From Alviniconcha marisindica (taxonomy: Eukaryota > Mollusca > Gastropoda > Provannidae), in the NCBI GenBank assembly GCA_018857735.1, contig JABMCL010000022.1, forward strand, positions 1-64,000: a DNA stretch of 64,000 nucleotides, written 5' to 3'. Below are positions 16,060-25,883 of this stretch, piece by piece. The stretch's first letter is position 1. Every line of letters starts with the position of its first letter. The notes under the pieces were generated by a model, which searched no databases, was not told where the DNA came from, and worked only from the letters and a program-made list of their open reading frames with translations. The translations under genes and the position numbers were made by a program.

Positions 16060-16903
16060 ACTGCCCAGACTCCAAGCACTGGATTACGACATCCTTCCTT
16101 CAACCACGTATTTAGTTACGCCATAGGGTCCAGAAAACTGTCAGCTAATGAGCAGTTTTTTGTTGGTCCTCAAACAGTGGACAGTGGTAAGTTTATTACA
16201 AACAACTCAAATTATATCAGACATTGGTTTTATAAGTGACCGTATTGCTCATGCCAGCTCATACAAAACCAAAATTGTTTCAATCGAGACGGAACTCTTT
16301 TCTTTTTTTTCCTTTTTGTTTATACCTGGAGTGGATGCGCCTCATGTTTACGCGCATGCTTGGGCGCAAGGTTACTTCCGCAGTCTTATCAGTACCCAAA
16401 CCTTCGGAGGGCGCTGACCACGTCGGTGGACAGCTGCGTGTAGTTAAAGAGTGCTCCTTCAGTGGCGTAACCAAATCCGGCAGAGTTTGGAGGAAGGTGC
16501 CAGAAAGCGATGCTCGGAGATCTCCACGCAGCTGTCCACCGACTCGGTCAGCACCCTCCGAAAGGTTTGGGTACTAATAAGACTGTGGAAGCAACCTAGC
16601 ACCCAAGCACCCATGTAAACATGAGATGCATCCACACCGGGTAAAAAAAGAAGAAAAAATAGAGTTCCGCCTTGATTCAAACGATTTTGGTTTTACTTTG
16701 TGCTGGCATAAACAACATGGTTAGTTTTAAAAGAAACGTCTGCCAATATAATTTGACTGAGTTGTCTGTTACAAGCTTATGTTTGAGCATCATCAAAAAA
16801 ACTGTTCGTTAGCTGACAGTTTTTCGAAATCTATGGCGTAATCAACTATGGCAGTGGTTGAAGGAAGGATATCGTAAACCAGTACTTGGAGTTTGGGCAC
16901 TGC
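16060..16903. repeat. Foldback palindrome, arms about 380 bases
   Basis: Left arm 16060-16440 is the reverse complement of right arm 16526-16903 at roughly 80% by eye, around an 85-base loop. Landmarks in the left arm are GCACTGCCCAGACTCCAAGC, ATCCTTCCTTCAACCAC, CTGTCAGCTAA, AAAACCAAAAT, CAGTCTTAT and GTGGACAGCTGCGTG; each has its mirror in the right arm in reverse order. Both arms, read outward to centre, keep a matching translation (PGVDAPHVYAHAW and PGVDASHVYMGAW), but no longer frame spans the structure, so coding is unproven. Confidence 0.9.
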
Positions 16904-17722
16904 CGGCCCTGCAGGTTGGTGTGGGGTCTCTGTTTCTCTACCTTCCTGTGTGTCTCGTGTGCATGTCTGTGTGTATTACTGATTATTGTATGCGTGCCGC
17001 ACCTTACTTCATGATCATAATTACGGAATGAAACATACTTCAGCCGGTGCAGGTTACGGCACCGTTGATGGTGTTTGTCCGTACGCTACTACAAATAGCA
17101 TCTCCATCTCCAGTAATCCAAAGTGTGTATGCTATGTATTTGCATTGCTCAAGAGGTCAGTAAACTGGTACCAACTTTGTGGCGGTGGAAACCCAATCCT
17201 TGTCTCCCTGGCCGTCACGTTTTCTGGATCTTCCACTGGCCCCCAAATACTGTGTAAATGATGCAGTCAAGTTATTGTACAAATACAAACCGTCAATTGT
17301 GCATACCACCACCGCAACATCACAGCCCCCCCCCCCCCCCCCCACCCCACCCCCGGCTAAACATGCACACATACATACGCACACACCGGCACACGCACAC
17401 ATGCACAGTCATGCGGGCTGGCGTGCGCGCGCGCACACACACACACGGGGGTATAATATCACCCCCTTTTTTAGTTTGCTGCCCCCCCTTTCATTCCACG
17501 CCCCTTGCTATCTGCAGAAATTAACCCCGGCCAAAAGCAGACCCTTTTGAGTGGAGCTTAATGTTTGTCAGTTCACCTTTCCGGCCAATTCAGATTAAAT
17601 TAGTTTATCAAATTATGCCGTCTGTAATCATTTGTTGTATATGTTTATATATACATTTGTAATATATAATCCACATATACCCCCATCTCATTCTATCGGT
17701 CTATATAAAATAACACAGACAC

Positions 17723-17760
17723 GGGGCTATAAGTAGATTATATTAAAATAAAAGTCCAAG
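17723..17760 (+). repeat. Further copy of the GGGGCTATAAGTAGATT arm
   Basis: It matches 15250-15284 in direct orientation (GGGGCT, AAGTAGATTA, AAAGT). It lies about 90 bases before the left edge of the large palindrome. Confidence 0.65.
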
Positions 17761-19205
17761 GTTTTTAAGTATGCAAAATGACCATCGAAATGATTGACAA
17801 ATGAGTCACTAGTTTCAGATTTAATGAAATAAAATAAAAATAAAAATGTTTATGTAATGGAGCAAAGTGGTCAAAGGACAGGAGTCAGTAAAAATGGAGA
17901 CCACAGCAGGCGTACGGCAGCAATCAGGTTTTATTTGCTCAGCAGCAGACAATTTTCAGCACCCCCAAAATCCTCACTCGCACGCATAGGTAAGAGAACG
18001 GCGCGGGCCACATGGAACACACGCTATCGCTACAATGAAATCGGCCCTCCGGACCACAAAATGCCGACTGACAATTGTGTTTCCTTGTACAGTTTCCTCA
18101 ACAATAACTAAACTAATTAAAACATGAAAACCATCAAATAAACCGTATAAACAAAATGTACACACATGACTTATTTTATTTACAACAAGAGTGGGAAGCG
18201 TGGCTTGCGCCTGTACAACTAAATCACAACTAACACAATATACAAAATATTAATGTTACTAAAACTTACATCAGAATAAAGTGCACGCTCCCACGGTTAA
18301 AATGATACATAACAATTACAATACAACACTCTGTAAGAGAAGCAAGACACACTCAAAGACTAGTACTAAAACAAACGGTGCGAACTTTCGCCTGGGCGCG
18401 TTATCTAGTCGCAGCATCGCTGATACAGTGATGTCAAGTAGTCTATGAATATAACTTAGCTTCTACTGTACACAATACTTAATAAGTTAATTTCAACCAA
18501 AAATAAACACTAAACATGAAGTCAGCTAAGCAAAATACTATACGATAAAGCATTGGTCGACACAGCGTTATTTTAATCGAGTCAAAACAACGATTCACTA
18601 CTATTCACTAGTACTAAACAGATAACGCGCCATGCAGACGACGGCTATGAAAAGGACAGACTTAGCGAGACATCGGCTACTGATTAAGCTCGATCCTGCG
18701 TCTAAATAAACGTTGGATAAACATTCTAAGATGTCAAATTATATTACACGTGGCTTGGTGCATAACAAGGACTAGGTAAACAAAGAGTAGGTATACAAAC
18801 AAGCGGTCAAAATACTGTAAGGGAGAAAACAGATTTGAAACTGACGCGCACCGGCAGCTATCGCCGGTCGGCTGTGCGAAGGCCATGTGGCGTTACTCTA
18901 CACGCCGCGCTTTCAAAACAAAAGCGTCTGCTCCGGTTCCCGGGTTACTAACAGTACAATAATGAAATTGCGTGGATATGATAACCGGGGCGGGATTATT
19001 GTAAAAATGTACAAAGAGCACTTGCTCACATCTAATTGGGTTTTTAATCGATTTTATTTTCTGTAGGCTGGCCGAGACTAGTCTCGGGTTCTCCATCAGT
19101 CACGTGACTTTCCCGGAAGTGATGTCAGTCTGGGGAGTCAGTGCGGTTGTCATCTTAGATTCTTCAGTAAACTGTGTATGCGTATGGTCGACAAAAAAGT
19201 TAACT

Positions 19206-19257
19206 ATGCCGGCCTACTGTGTTGCCGCGAACTGTAACAATTCGCAGACGACCCCAG
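19206..19257 (+). CDS. THAP zinc-finger first exon (partial)
   Basis: ATG opens MPAYCVAANCNNSQTTPG, the characteristic start of a THAP domain: a Cys-x4-Cys half of the C2CH zinc site. The exon ends CCCCAG|GTATAA, a plausible donor at 19257/19258. The second half of the domain (Cys-x2-His and the AVPTIF-type end) is not found downstream in the core, so only the first exon survives or the rest lies far away. It stands in the centre of the large palindrome. It may belong to a P-type transposase or to a host THAP gene fragment carried by the element. Confidence 0.55.
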
Positions 19258-19281
19258 GTATAATGCTGCGCCGCATCATAG

Positions 19282-19467
19282 TCACGCCCATTTGTGTAGC
19301 GATTTCGCAAACCCCATGGAATACCGCATGGGGTTTGCTTCGAAGCTGACACGATGTTCCGGTACTCTTTCAAAATCCTGCCTGACAGGCTCAAACTGAT
19401 ACGGCTGTACCCTTGTGGGTCTATCGGGCAAAGTATCAGTTTCGTCTTCGGAGCTCGAGTTGGCCAT
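19282..19467 (-). CDS. Acidic N-terminal exon, uncharacterised (partial)
   Basis: On the minus strand an ATG at 19467 opens MANSSSEDETDTLPDRPTR followed by VQPYQFEPVRQ. Short acidic starts ending in a PYxFEP motif are, to my memory, typical first exons of multicopy invertebrate proteins annotated as P2X7-like or uncharacterised; that assignment is from recall. The exon probably ends near the PYQFEP motif, since the frame beyond it crosses a 12-base hairpin (19307-19338). It faces the THAP exon on the other strand, tail to tail. Confidence 0.4.
   Translation of the reverse strand: MANSSSEDETDTLPDRPTRVQPYQFEPVRQDFERVPEHRVSFEANPMRYSMGFAKSLHKWA
19307..19338. repeat. Perfect 12-base hairpin in the palindrome core
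   Basis: GCAAACCCCATG at 19307-19318 and CATGGGGTTTGC at 19327-19338 are exact reverse complements with an 8-base loop. It sits midway between the THAP exon and the facing acidic exon. Confidence 0.85.
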
Positions 19468-20215
19468 TTTGCAGCGACTCCCCAGAGACGGTGACGTAGT
19501 AGGCAACGGTCACGTGATTTCGGCGTCATGGCGACGCTTTCGCCGACAGAAAATGCCTTTTTTCGTGCATTTATGACCCTCAGATCACAGTTTCACCTAC
19601 ATCATCGTTCTCAGCGAGCTTTAACGGAAATCGTGTCAAAAATCACCCCTAACCTTGGACTTGTCCTTTAAGAGTCCAAGTAAGAACGAGAGATTTCCTG
19701 TTTCCCTAATCAGCATACTTTTTTCAAATGGTATGGACTATATTCTCATACCGTTTGAGCTTTAGCAATAGCTTTGAGAACAAGGAATTAGTACAACAGG
19801 ACTGAGGAAGCAATGTTTAGTTAGGTTAGCTACCTATGTGAACAATATTTCAATTGAACTCAAGGCAGTCAGGCAAGCAAACAGCTGAAGAAACCAAAGA
19901 GAAAAACAAGGAAATGATGTCGGAAAAGAATTACTTAGCACAAGTTGGGAAACGGCGGGGGTGATGGAGAGGCGGCAAACCAGTTGCGGCCTTCACACAG
20001 CCGACCGGCGATATCCGCTGGTGCGCGCCAGTTTCAAATCTGTTTACTCCTTTAATATTTTGACCGCTTGTTTGTATACCTACTCTTTGTTCACCTAGTC
20101 CTTTTCAAGTTATGCACTAAGCGGGCCATGTGTAATATAATTTGGCATCTTAGAATGTTTATCCAACGTTTATTTAGACGCAGGATCGAGCTTAATCCGA
20201 GTAGCCGATGCAGTT

Positions 20216-20400
20216 GATGATGATGATGAAGTGATGCTTTATGTCTTCAGATGTCAGTTGACATATTAGGGACAAGTTGTGACCAATGCCGAAGCACGGT
20301 GCAATAAATCTTTACGTCCACGGAAACCAGAAGGCTCGTTAGGACGGACAGTCCAGGACGTCCACCTCGACTCTCACACAGCTCCTGAACCATGCCGATG
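20216..20400 (+). repeat. SINE-like dispersed repeat B, copy in the palindrome
   Basis: GATGATGATGAAGTGATGCT, then CAGATGTCAGTTGACATATT, then CCACGGAAACCAGAAGGC, then CTCACACAGCTCCTGAAC match 26618-26800 closely and 57175-57310 on the other strand. It interrupts the right arm of the large palindrome, so it arrived after the palindrome formed. Confidence 0.75.
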
Positions 20401-20403
20401 CCT

Positions 20404-20850
20404 TTTTCTTTTTTTCTTTCGTCAGTGGTGCTTTACGTCCACGGAGGCGAGATGGCCTATTAGGGACGGGGACAGAGTGGGAAGGGGCCGACAGAGTGAA
20501 GGCTCGACCGCGGAAACCGCCCGAAAAAGACACTGAGGAGAGACCGTGGCCGACCGCCGCCAGAACAATGGAAGTGTTAGGGCGGTGTCCCTCGCCATTG
20601 CCCAGCGACTTGTGCACTGCGCAATTGCTGTTTCAACTGCTGTGCCTGGCCAGAGTCACAAAGACAATGTCCGTCGCACTGCTGTTGACGAACAACTCGG
20701 GACAACTCAAGCAAAGGAAGTCCAATCTTCTTAGCCCAGCTCCACCTCCCTACTCATGATCTCTTCTGGACTAAGTTGCTCCACCTCCCTCCTCTAAGAT
20801 CTCTTGATCTTTTGATCTCGCCTGGTACCCTGCGATGCCTTTCTAGGTCC
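20404..20850. repeat. Inverted block with partner at 21590-21985
   Basis: Landmarks: AGATGGCCTATTAGGGACGG, GACCGCGGAAACCGCCCGAA, GAACAATGGAAGTGTTAGGG, CTTGTGCACTGCGCAATTGC and CTCCACCTCCCTACTCATGA. All recur as reverse complements in 21590-21985. The block is absent from the left arm of the large palindrome, so it is a secondary insertion with its own inverted copy. Confidence 0.85.
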
Positions 20851-21589
20851 GTTCTTTTTATAGCCGTCGTCTGCATGGCGCGTTCTCTGTGTAGTACTAG
20901 TGAATAGTAGTGAATCGTCGTTTTGACTCGATTAAAGTAATTCTGTGTCGATCAATGCTTTGTCGTATAGTATTTTGCTTAGCTGACTTCATGTTTAGTG
21001 TTTATTTTGGATTGAAATTAACTTATTAAGTATTGTGTACTGTAGAAGCTACTGTTGTATTCATAGACTACTTGGTATCACTATCAGCGCTGCTGCGACT
21101 AAGATCACACACCCCAGGCGAAAGTTCGCACTGATTGTTTTAGTGCTAGTCTTTGAGTGTGTCTTGCTTCTCTTACAGAGCGTTGTATTGTAATTGTTAT
21201 GTACCATTTTAACCGTGGGAGCGTGCACTTTATTCTGATGTAAGTTTTAGTAACATTAATATTTTGTACATTGCGATAGTTGTGATTTAGTTGTACGAAT
21301 CTGTTTATAGACAGGTGCAAGCCACGCTTCCCACTCTTGTTGTAAATAAAATAAGTCATGTGTGTACATTTTGTTTATACGGTTTAAAAGATTGTAACTG
21401 TAGCTTTTATTTGATATTTTTCATGTTTTAATTAGTTTAGTTATTGTTGAGGAAACTGTATTTGTGCGGGCCAAGGAAACACAATTGTCAGCCATTTTGT
21501 GGTCCAGAGGGCCGATTTCATTGTAGCGATAGCGTGTGTTCCTTGCGGCCCGCGCCGTTCTCTTATCTATGCGGCGTGCGGGTGAGGAT

Positions 21590-21985
21590 TTTGTCGGGTT
21601 CCAGGCGAGATCAAAACGGATCAGGAGATCTTAGAGGAGGGAGGTGGAGCTGGACCCTCAACTTAGCCCAGAAGAGATCATGAGTAGGGAGGTGGAGCTG
21701 GGCTAAGAAAGCTGGACTTCCTTTGCTTGAGTTGTCCAAGTTGCGACGGACATTGTCTTTGTGACTCTGCCCAAGCACAGCAGTTGAAACAGCAATTGCG
21801 CAGTGCACAAGTCGCTGGGCAATGGCGAGGGGACACCGCCCTAACACTTCCATTGTTCTGGCGTCCACGGTCTCTCCTGTCTTTTTCGGGCGGTTTCCGC
21901 GGTCGAGCCTTCACTCTGTCGACCCCTTCCCACTCTGTCCCCGTCCCTAATAGGCCATCTCGCCTCCGTGGACGTAAAGCACCAA
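21590..21985. repeat. Inverted block, partner of 20404-20850
   Basis: Reverse complement of 20404-20850 (see there), with a 40-base local duplication of the GGGAGGTGGAGCTGG phrase near 21635-21705. Short frames cross it in several directions; none is supported. Confidence 0.85.
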
Positions 21986-22164
21986 GAAAGAAAGGATTTT
22001 GTGTGTGCTGAAAATTGTCTGCTGCTGAGCAAATAACCAGATTGCTGCCGTACGCCTGCTGTGGTCTCCATTTTTACTGACTCCGCTGCCTGTGTCCTGT
22101 CCTTCTACCACTCCATTACATATATATATCTTCTTTCCGGTGTTCACCTTTTTTCTTTTTTTGA

Positions 22165-22300
22165 ACGCCCAAATAAACAAATATACATAAACAAACAAAG
22201 AAAAAAGTAAATTTAATATATTTTGACAATGCTAAGGTTATTTATGAACTTATACACATAGAACTTTCTTACTTTTGCACCTTTGCAGTGGACGCCATTA
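22165..22300 (+). repeat. Dispersed repeat, also at 34430-34575
   Basis: ATATACATAAACAAACAAAG, then TGGCAATGCTAAGG-type sequence, then CTTACTTTTGCACCTTTG match the segment at 34430-34575 in the same orientation with few changes. Confidence 0.75.
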
Positions 22301-22309
22301 CTGAAAGGA

Positions 22310-22346
22310 ACTCTCCTTCGGAGGCTAAACTTCTCGTGTGCTTAGA
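22310..22346 (+). repeat. Left half of a repeat split by the LINE
   Basis: GGAACTCTCCTTCGGAGGCT through GTGCTTAGA is the reverse complement of 39587-39628. The rest of the same repeat continues at 24745-24865, after the LINE. Confidence 0.8.
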
Positions 22347-24744
22347 ATTAGGGACTTGGCAGTAAGCTTCGCGGACTTTTTACGTCCCTTCTTATTGTTT
22401 TAATTTTCATTTTGGTCTGCTTATGCATGCTTCAATTTCCTATTGTATTACTCATCATAATTTTAAAAAAACTAACTAACTAATAAACTAATAAATTTGG
22501 ATCTTTTTGTCAAGAAGCCTTTTAAACTGGTTAATAGATGGTGCTTTTTTAGTACATGGTAAAAGTGAATTCCAGGTTGATGCAACTCTATTGCTAAAGG
22601 CAAATTTCCTGGTTTTATTTTTTGTAAAATGTACATATATAGTTTGTGCTCAGAATTTCTAGTGTTATTAAGTTTAGTAATGGTAAAGAAATCTTCAAAT
22701 TTCAAATCATCAGTTTCATTAATTATTTTGAATACTTGGATAAGGTATATCTTCTATACTTTAAAGTAGGGAGTTTTAATTGCCTCAGCCTTTCTTTATA
22801 ATCAAGATCTTTTAACGCAGGTATTAACTTGGTGGCTCTTCTCTGAACTTTCTCGATGGCAAGTGACTGTCTTTTTAATTGTGGAAACCATGCTGTATTA
22901 CCGTACCCCAGGTGTGGCCTTACCAATGATTTGTAAAGATTAGTAAAGATTTCTCCATCTATAAAAGTAAATGTTCTTCTAATTATACCAATCATACTGT
23001 TAGCCTTGTTAATAGAATTTTGAATATGAGCATCAAATGAAAGATATTTATCAAAAATAACACCTAGATCTGTCTCCTCTTCACATTTCCCTACGTTGTC
23101 ATAATTATCCTCACTTAATTTCATTTTATAGTCTATTACCTGGTTGTTTTTACCTATGTGCAAAATTTTGCATTTAGTAACATTTAAATATAAATTCCAC
23201 AACTCTGACCATCTCTATAGCCTAATGATGTCCTCCTGTATTCTACCAACATTATCGGTTAAATCATAATTTTTTGTATCATCAGCAAAGACTTCACAAC
23301 AGCTTTGAACACAATCGGGAAAGTCGTTTATAAAAAATGTAAATAGTATAGGACCTAAAACGCTTCCCTGGGGGATGCCGCTTAAAACCTCGGTCATTGG
23401 TGTGTAATGGTTTCCTACCCTCACTCTCTGATGTCTGTTAGTTAGGAAATCTTTTATAAATTTTTATCCATTTAAAAATATTCCCCATTATCCCATATGC
23501 GGCTAATTTACTTAGAAGCCTCTGATGAAGGACCGAATCAAATGCTTTTTTGAAATCCAGGTATACTATATCAATGGGATGCCCATCCTCAATGAATTTA
23601 GTTAAACCCTCCATAACTAGAAGTAGTTGTGTAATACATGATCTCTGTTTTTGGAAACCATGCTGGCACTCGGAATACAATCCATTGTCTGTCATGTGTT
23701 TCACCACAGTGTCTCGAAAAAGGTCTCTATAGTAGTTTAGATGTTACACATGTTAAGCTGACTGGTCTATAGTTTCCTGGGTCAGATTTTGTTTCCTTTT
23801 TAAAAATGGCAATTGCATCGGCTGACTTCCAGTCTTCTGAAATTGATCCACTCTCTAAAGATTTATTAAGAGGCATAGCCAATTGTTTGCTTAGCTCCTT
23901 CAATACTCTGGGGGGTACCTGGTCAGGCCCTAATTGTACCTTGTTTGGGTTTAATTTATTTAGTTTGTCCTGCCAGGACTGCCTTTGGGGTTACTCGTAC
24001 ATCAGCTGAAGTTATATTATTTGACCTTTCTCCCATCTCAATATGGGGCATATTATCTGTATTTCCATGTGTAAAAACACTCGCAATTTTTTTTATTCAG
24101 AACATCTACTTTTTCTGCTTCAGATACAGCCATATGCCCATTATCCCTTCTAAGGGGGCTTATACCTATATTGGACTTTGTCTTTGATTGCACATATTTC
24201 CAAAATTATTTTGGATTTGTTTTACTTTCTTTAGACATTTTTTTTCCATTTTTTTTCTCCATACTCTCTTTTTACCTTCTTAACTATCTTATTGCATTCA
24301 TTTCTGCAAACCAAGTACTTTTGGTAATCAAAGTTCTTATTTGTGTTCAGGAACCTCTTATATAGGTTGTATTTTCTTTTAACGCTCTTCCTAACTTTCC
24401 CAGTCATCCAGACTGGTTTTGATCTGTTATTCTGATTACACTTGACTGTCACAATGTTCTTATTCATACTATGATGTATCCTTTCTTTAATTATCTGCCA
24501 ACACTGATTTATGCTGGTGTCAAGAATACAGCTCCAGTCGAATTCATCAAATTCTGTCCTCATCTGTGCAAAGTTACCTTCTTGTTCAAATCATACTTAA
24601 GTTCTTCTTCTTGTTCCTTTTGCTTTTCTTCACATACATATAATGAGAATACCAGTGTTTCATGATCACTTTTTCCTATTGGAGATATGTGTTCAACATC
24701 AGATACCATGCTCTCTTTGTTTACTAGGACTAGGTCAAGCAGAG
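22347..24744 (-). mobile_element. CR1-like LINE, reverse transcriptase part, frameshifted
   Basis: Read on the minus strand, the protein order is: pre-RT segment (about 24563-24231, VWMTGKVRKSVKRKYNLYK), PGNYRPVSLT, GFQKQRSC, the catalytic YLDFKKAFD (near 23570), GIPQGSVLGPILF, EVFADD (second catalytic pair, near 23285), then LYLNVTKCKILHIGK, SLVRPHLGYGNTAW, VQRRATKLIPAL and the C-terminal FEDFFTITKLNNTR to 22472. Several frameshifts and stops separate these pieces, and the endonuclease domain is missing or beyond recognition, so the copy is dead. The type (CR1/Jockey group) is inferred from RT and C-terminal motifs. Its borders are fixed by the interrupted repeat on both sides. Confidence 0.9.
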
Positions 24745-24865
24745 GAGGTTAAACGCACATGATCCGCATTAAAAGTTTTGTGATTGAATGTGCCTTTGAT
24801 TTTTTATAACGATTTTAGAAGAGGACTTTCCCAGGCAGTGTTACTAACACTGTTTTCACGATACA
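24745..24865 (+). repeat. Right half of the repeat split by the LINE
   Basis: GAGGTTAAACGCACATGATC, then AAAAGTTTTGTGATT, then GTTACTAACACTGTTTTCA is the reverse complement of about 39467-39584. Together with 22310-22346 it makes up the uninterrupted copy at 39467-39628. Confidence 0.85.
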
Positions 24866-25699
24866 AACACAGAAAAGTTCAAACGGAGGTCAGGGACTAC
24901 ACTCAGCAGCTGTGAGCGATGCACTATGGTGCCATGCTTTAGGAGGAGAAAAAAAAAAGGGGGGGGGGGGGGGGATATAATCGTTCGGTAATGCCTCGTG
25001 TTTGTATGTTAAAGGGTTGCCTTAAGGGTCTTTAACATGTGCAAACTTAGCGGTGTTGGTTTAGATTTAGCTTGTAACTTAACTGCCTTGCTATTCAAGT
25101 TTAGTGTATACCTTGCATTGCGGCATTGGCCATTAGGATTTTAGCTTGTTTCCTTTTGCATGGACCTGCGGTAATGTGTTAATTGTTGATGCCGTTTTTG
25201 TTGAAGGAGAGTATATGACTCGATGTCAAAAGGTGCCAAGTCCCACACCTATCGCACAAATTTGTTCATAACTTATTATTATGATGTTCTTGGTCCAATT
25301 TTTGTTTGTGGCTTTAAAACTGAAGTACCACTTGAGAGAAAAAAAATATGAAGGAAGCACGCAAATACTTATAAGAGAACACGAAATGAAAGTGACGGTG
25401 CAGATCTCACAAATTCGTCTTGCATTTTGACTCTGCGTGATGGTGCAGGAACTGGCTGTGGATAAACACATAAAATAAACATATTTTTGTTCTTGAATTG
25501 ATTTGTGTATGGAATTGTTCCAACTGAAGCAACCTAGAAGCCTGAATCAGTTTTGATGTGACTGATATGGCATCAAACTGTGCATGTTACTTGCTACACT
25601 TGTCGTCACATTGCTTGCAAGCAGACAAACACAATCCATCCAAGCATACTAAAAAGAATGGAATGAATCCGAAACGAGGTTTACTGAAACCCATTGGAA

Positions 25700-25811
25700 G
25701 ACGACTTATTTTCCGATAATGAGTATCCACTGAGCTAACGGGGGGCCAGAATTGTGGATTAACTCGTTTCCTGTAGCAGAGCGGATGTTTTGAACGTTCA
25801 TCTTGGTCGCA
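25700..25811 (+). promoter_or_regulatory. Probable promoter-proximal and 5' untranslated region of LANCL gene B
   Basis: The sequence before the ATG at 25812 has no clear TATA box or other named element. An initiator cannot be placed. The ATG context is GGTCGCAATGA. A frame on the opposite strand (25904-25587) lies over the first exon and is taken as a shadow. Confidence 0.3.
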
Positions 25812-25883
25812 ATGAGTAGCAGAGCATTTCCCAATCCGTTTCCAGATCACGATGGAGAACTTGTTATTGACGATAGTGGAAAG
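25812..25883 (+). CDS. LANCL: LANCL gene B, exon 1 (start codon)
   Basis: 24 codons from ATG to AAG|GTAGGC, leaving in phase 0. MSSRAFPNPFPDHDGE is the family N-terminus. This start was chosen because it gives the conserved RAFPNPFPD right after the Met and joins in phase to exon 2. Confidence 0.88.

Larger units (their letters stand above)
17851..22122. mobile_element. Large palindromic (foldback-type) element with THAP exon in its core
   Basis: The left end reads TATGTAATGGAG at 17851 and the right end its exact reverse complement at 22111-22122. Left arm 17851-18886 pairs with right-arm segments in reverse order: 17851-17975 with 22000-22122, 17975-18660 with about 20860-21590, and 18660-18886 with 19985-20215. 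The right arm has two extra blocks (20216-20850 and 21590-21990) that are partly inverted copies of each other. The core, 18887-19984, holds a THAP first exon (+) and an acidic first exon (-). Known: Galileo elements are P-superfamily transposons with very long inverted repeats and a THAP-domain transposase. Inference: this may be a deleted relative. No transposase catalytic domain is visible, so the class is unproven. Confidence 0.7.

Noticed and set aside
17179..17550. 123-codon plus frame rich in Pro and His
   Set aside because: The frame spans poly-C and CA/CG-rich simple sequence; overlapping frames of the same kind exist on both strands.
20279..22198. Many short frames in the palindrome arms (for example Arg/Pro-rich ones repeated on both strands)
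   Set aside because: Each appears twice because the DNA is an inverted repeat; none has start, stop or motif support.
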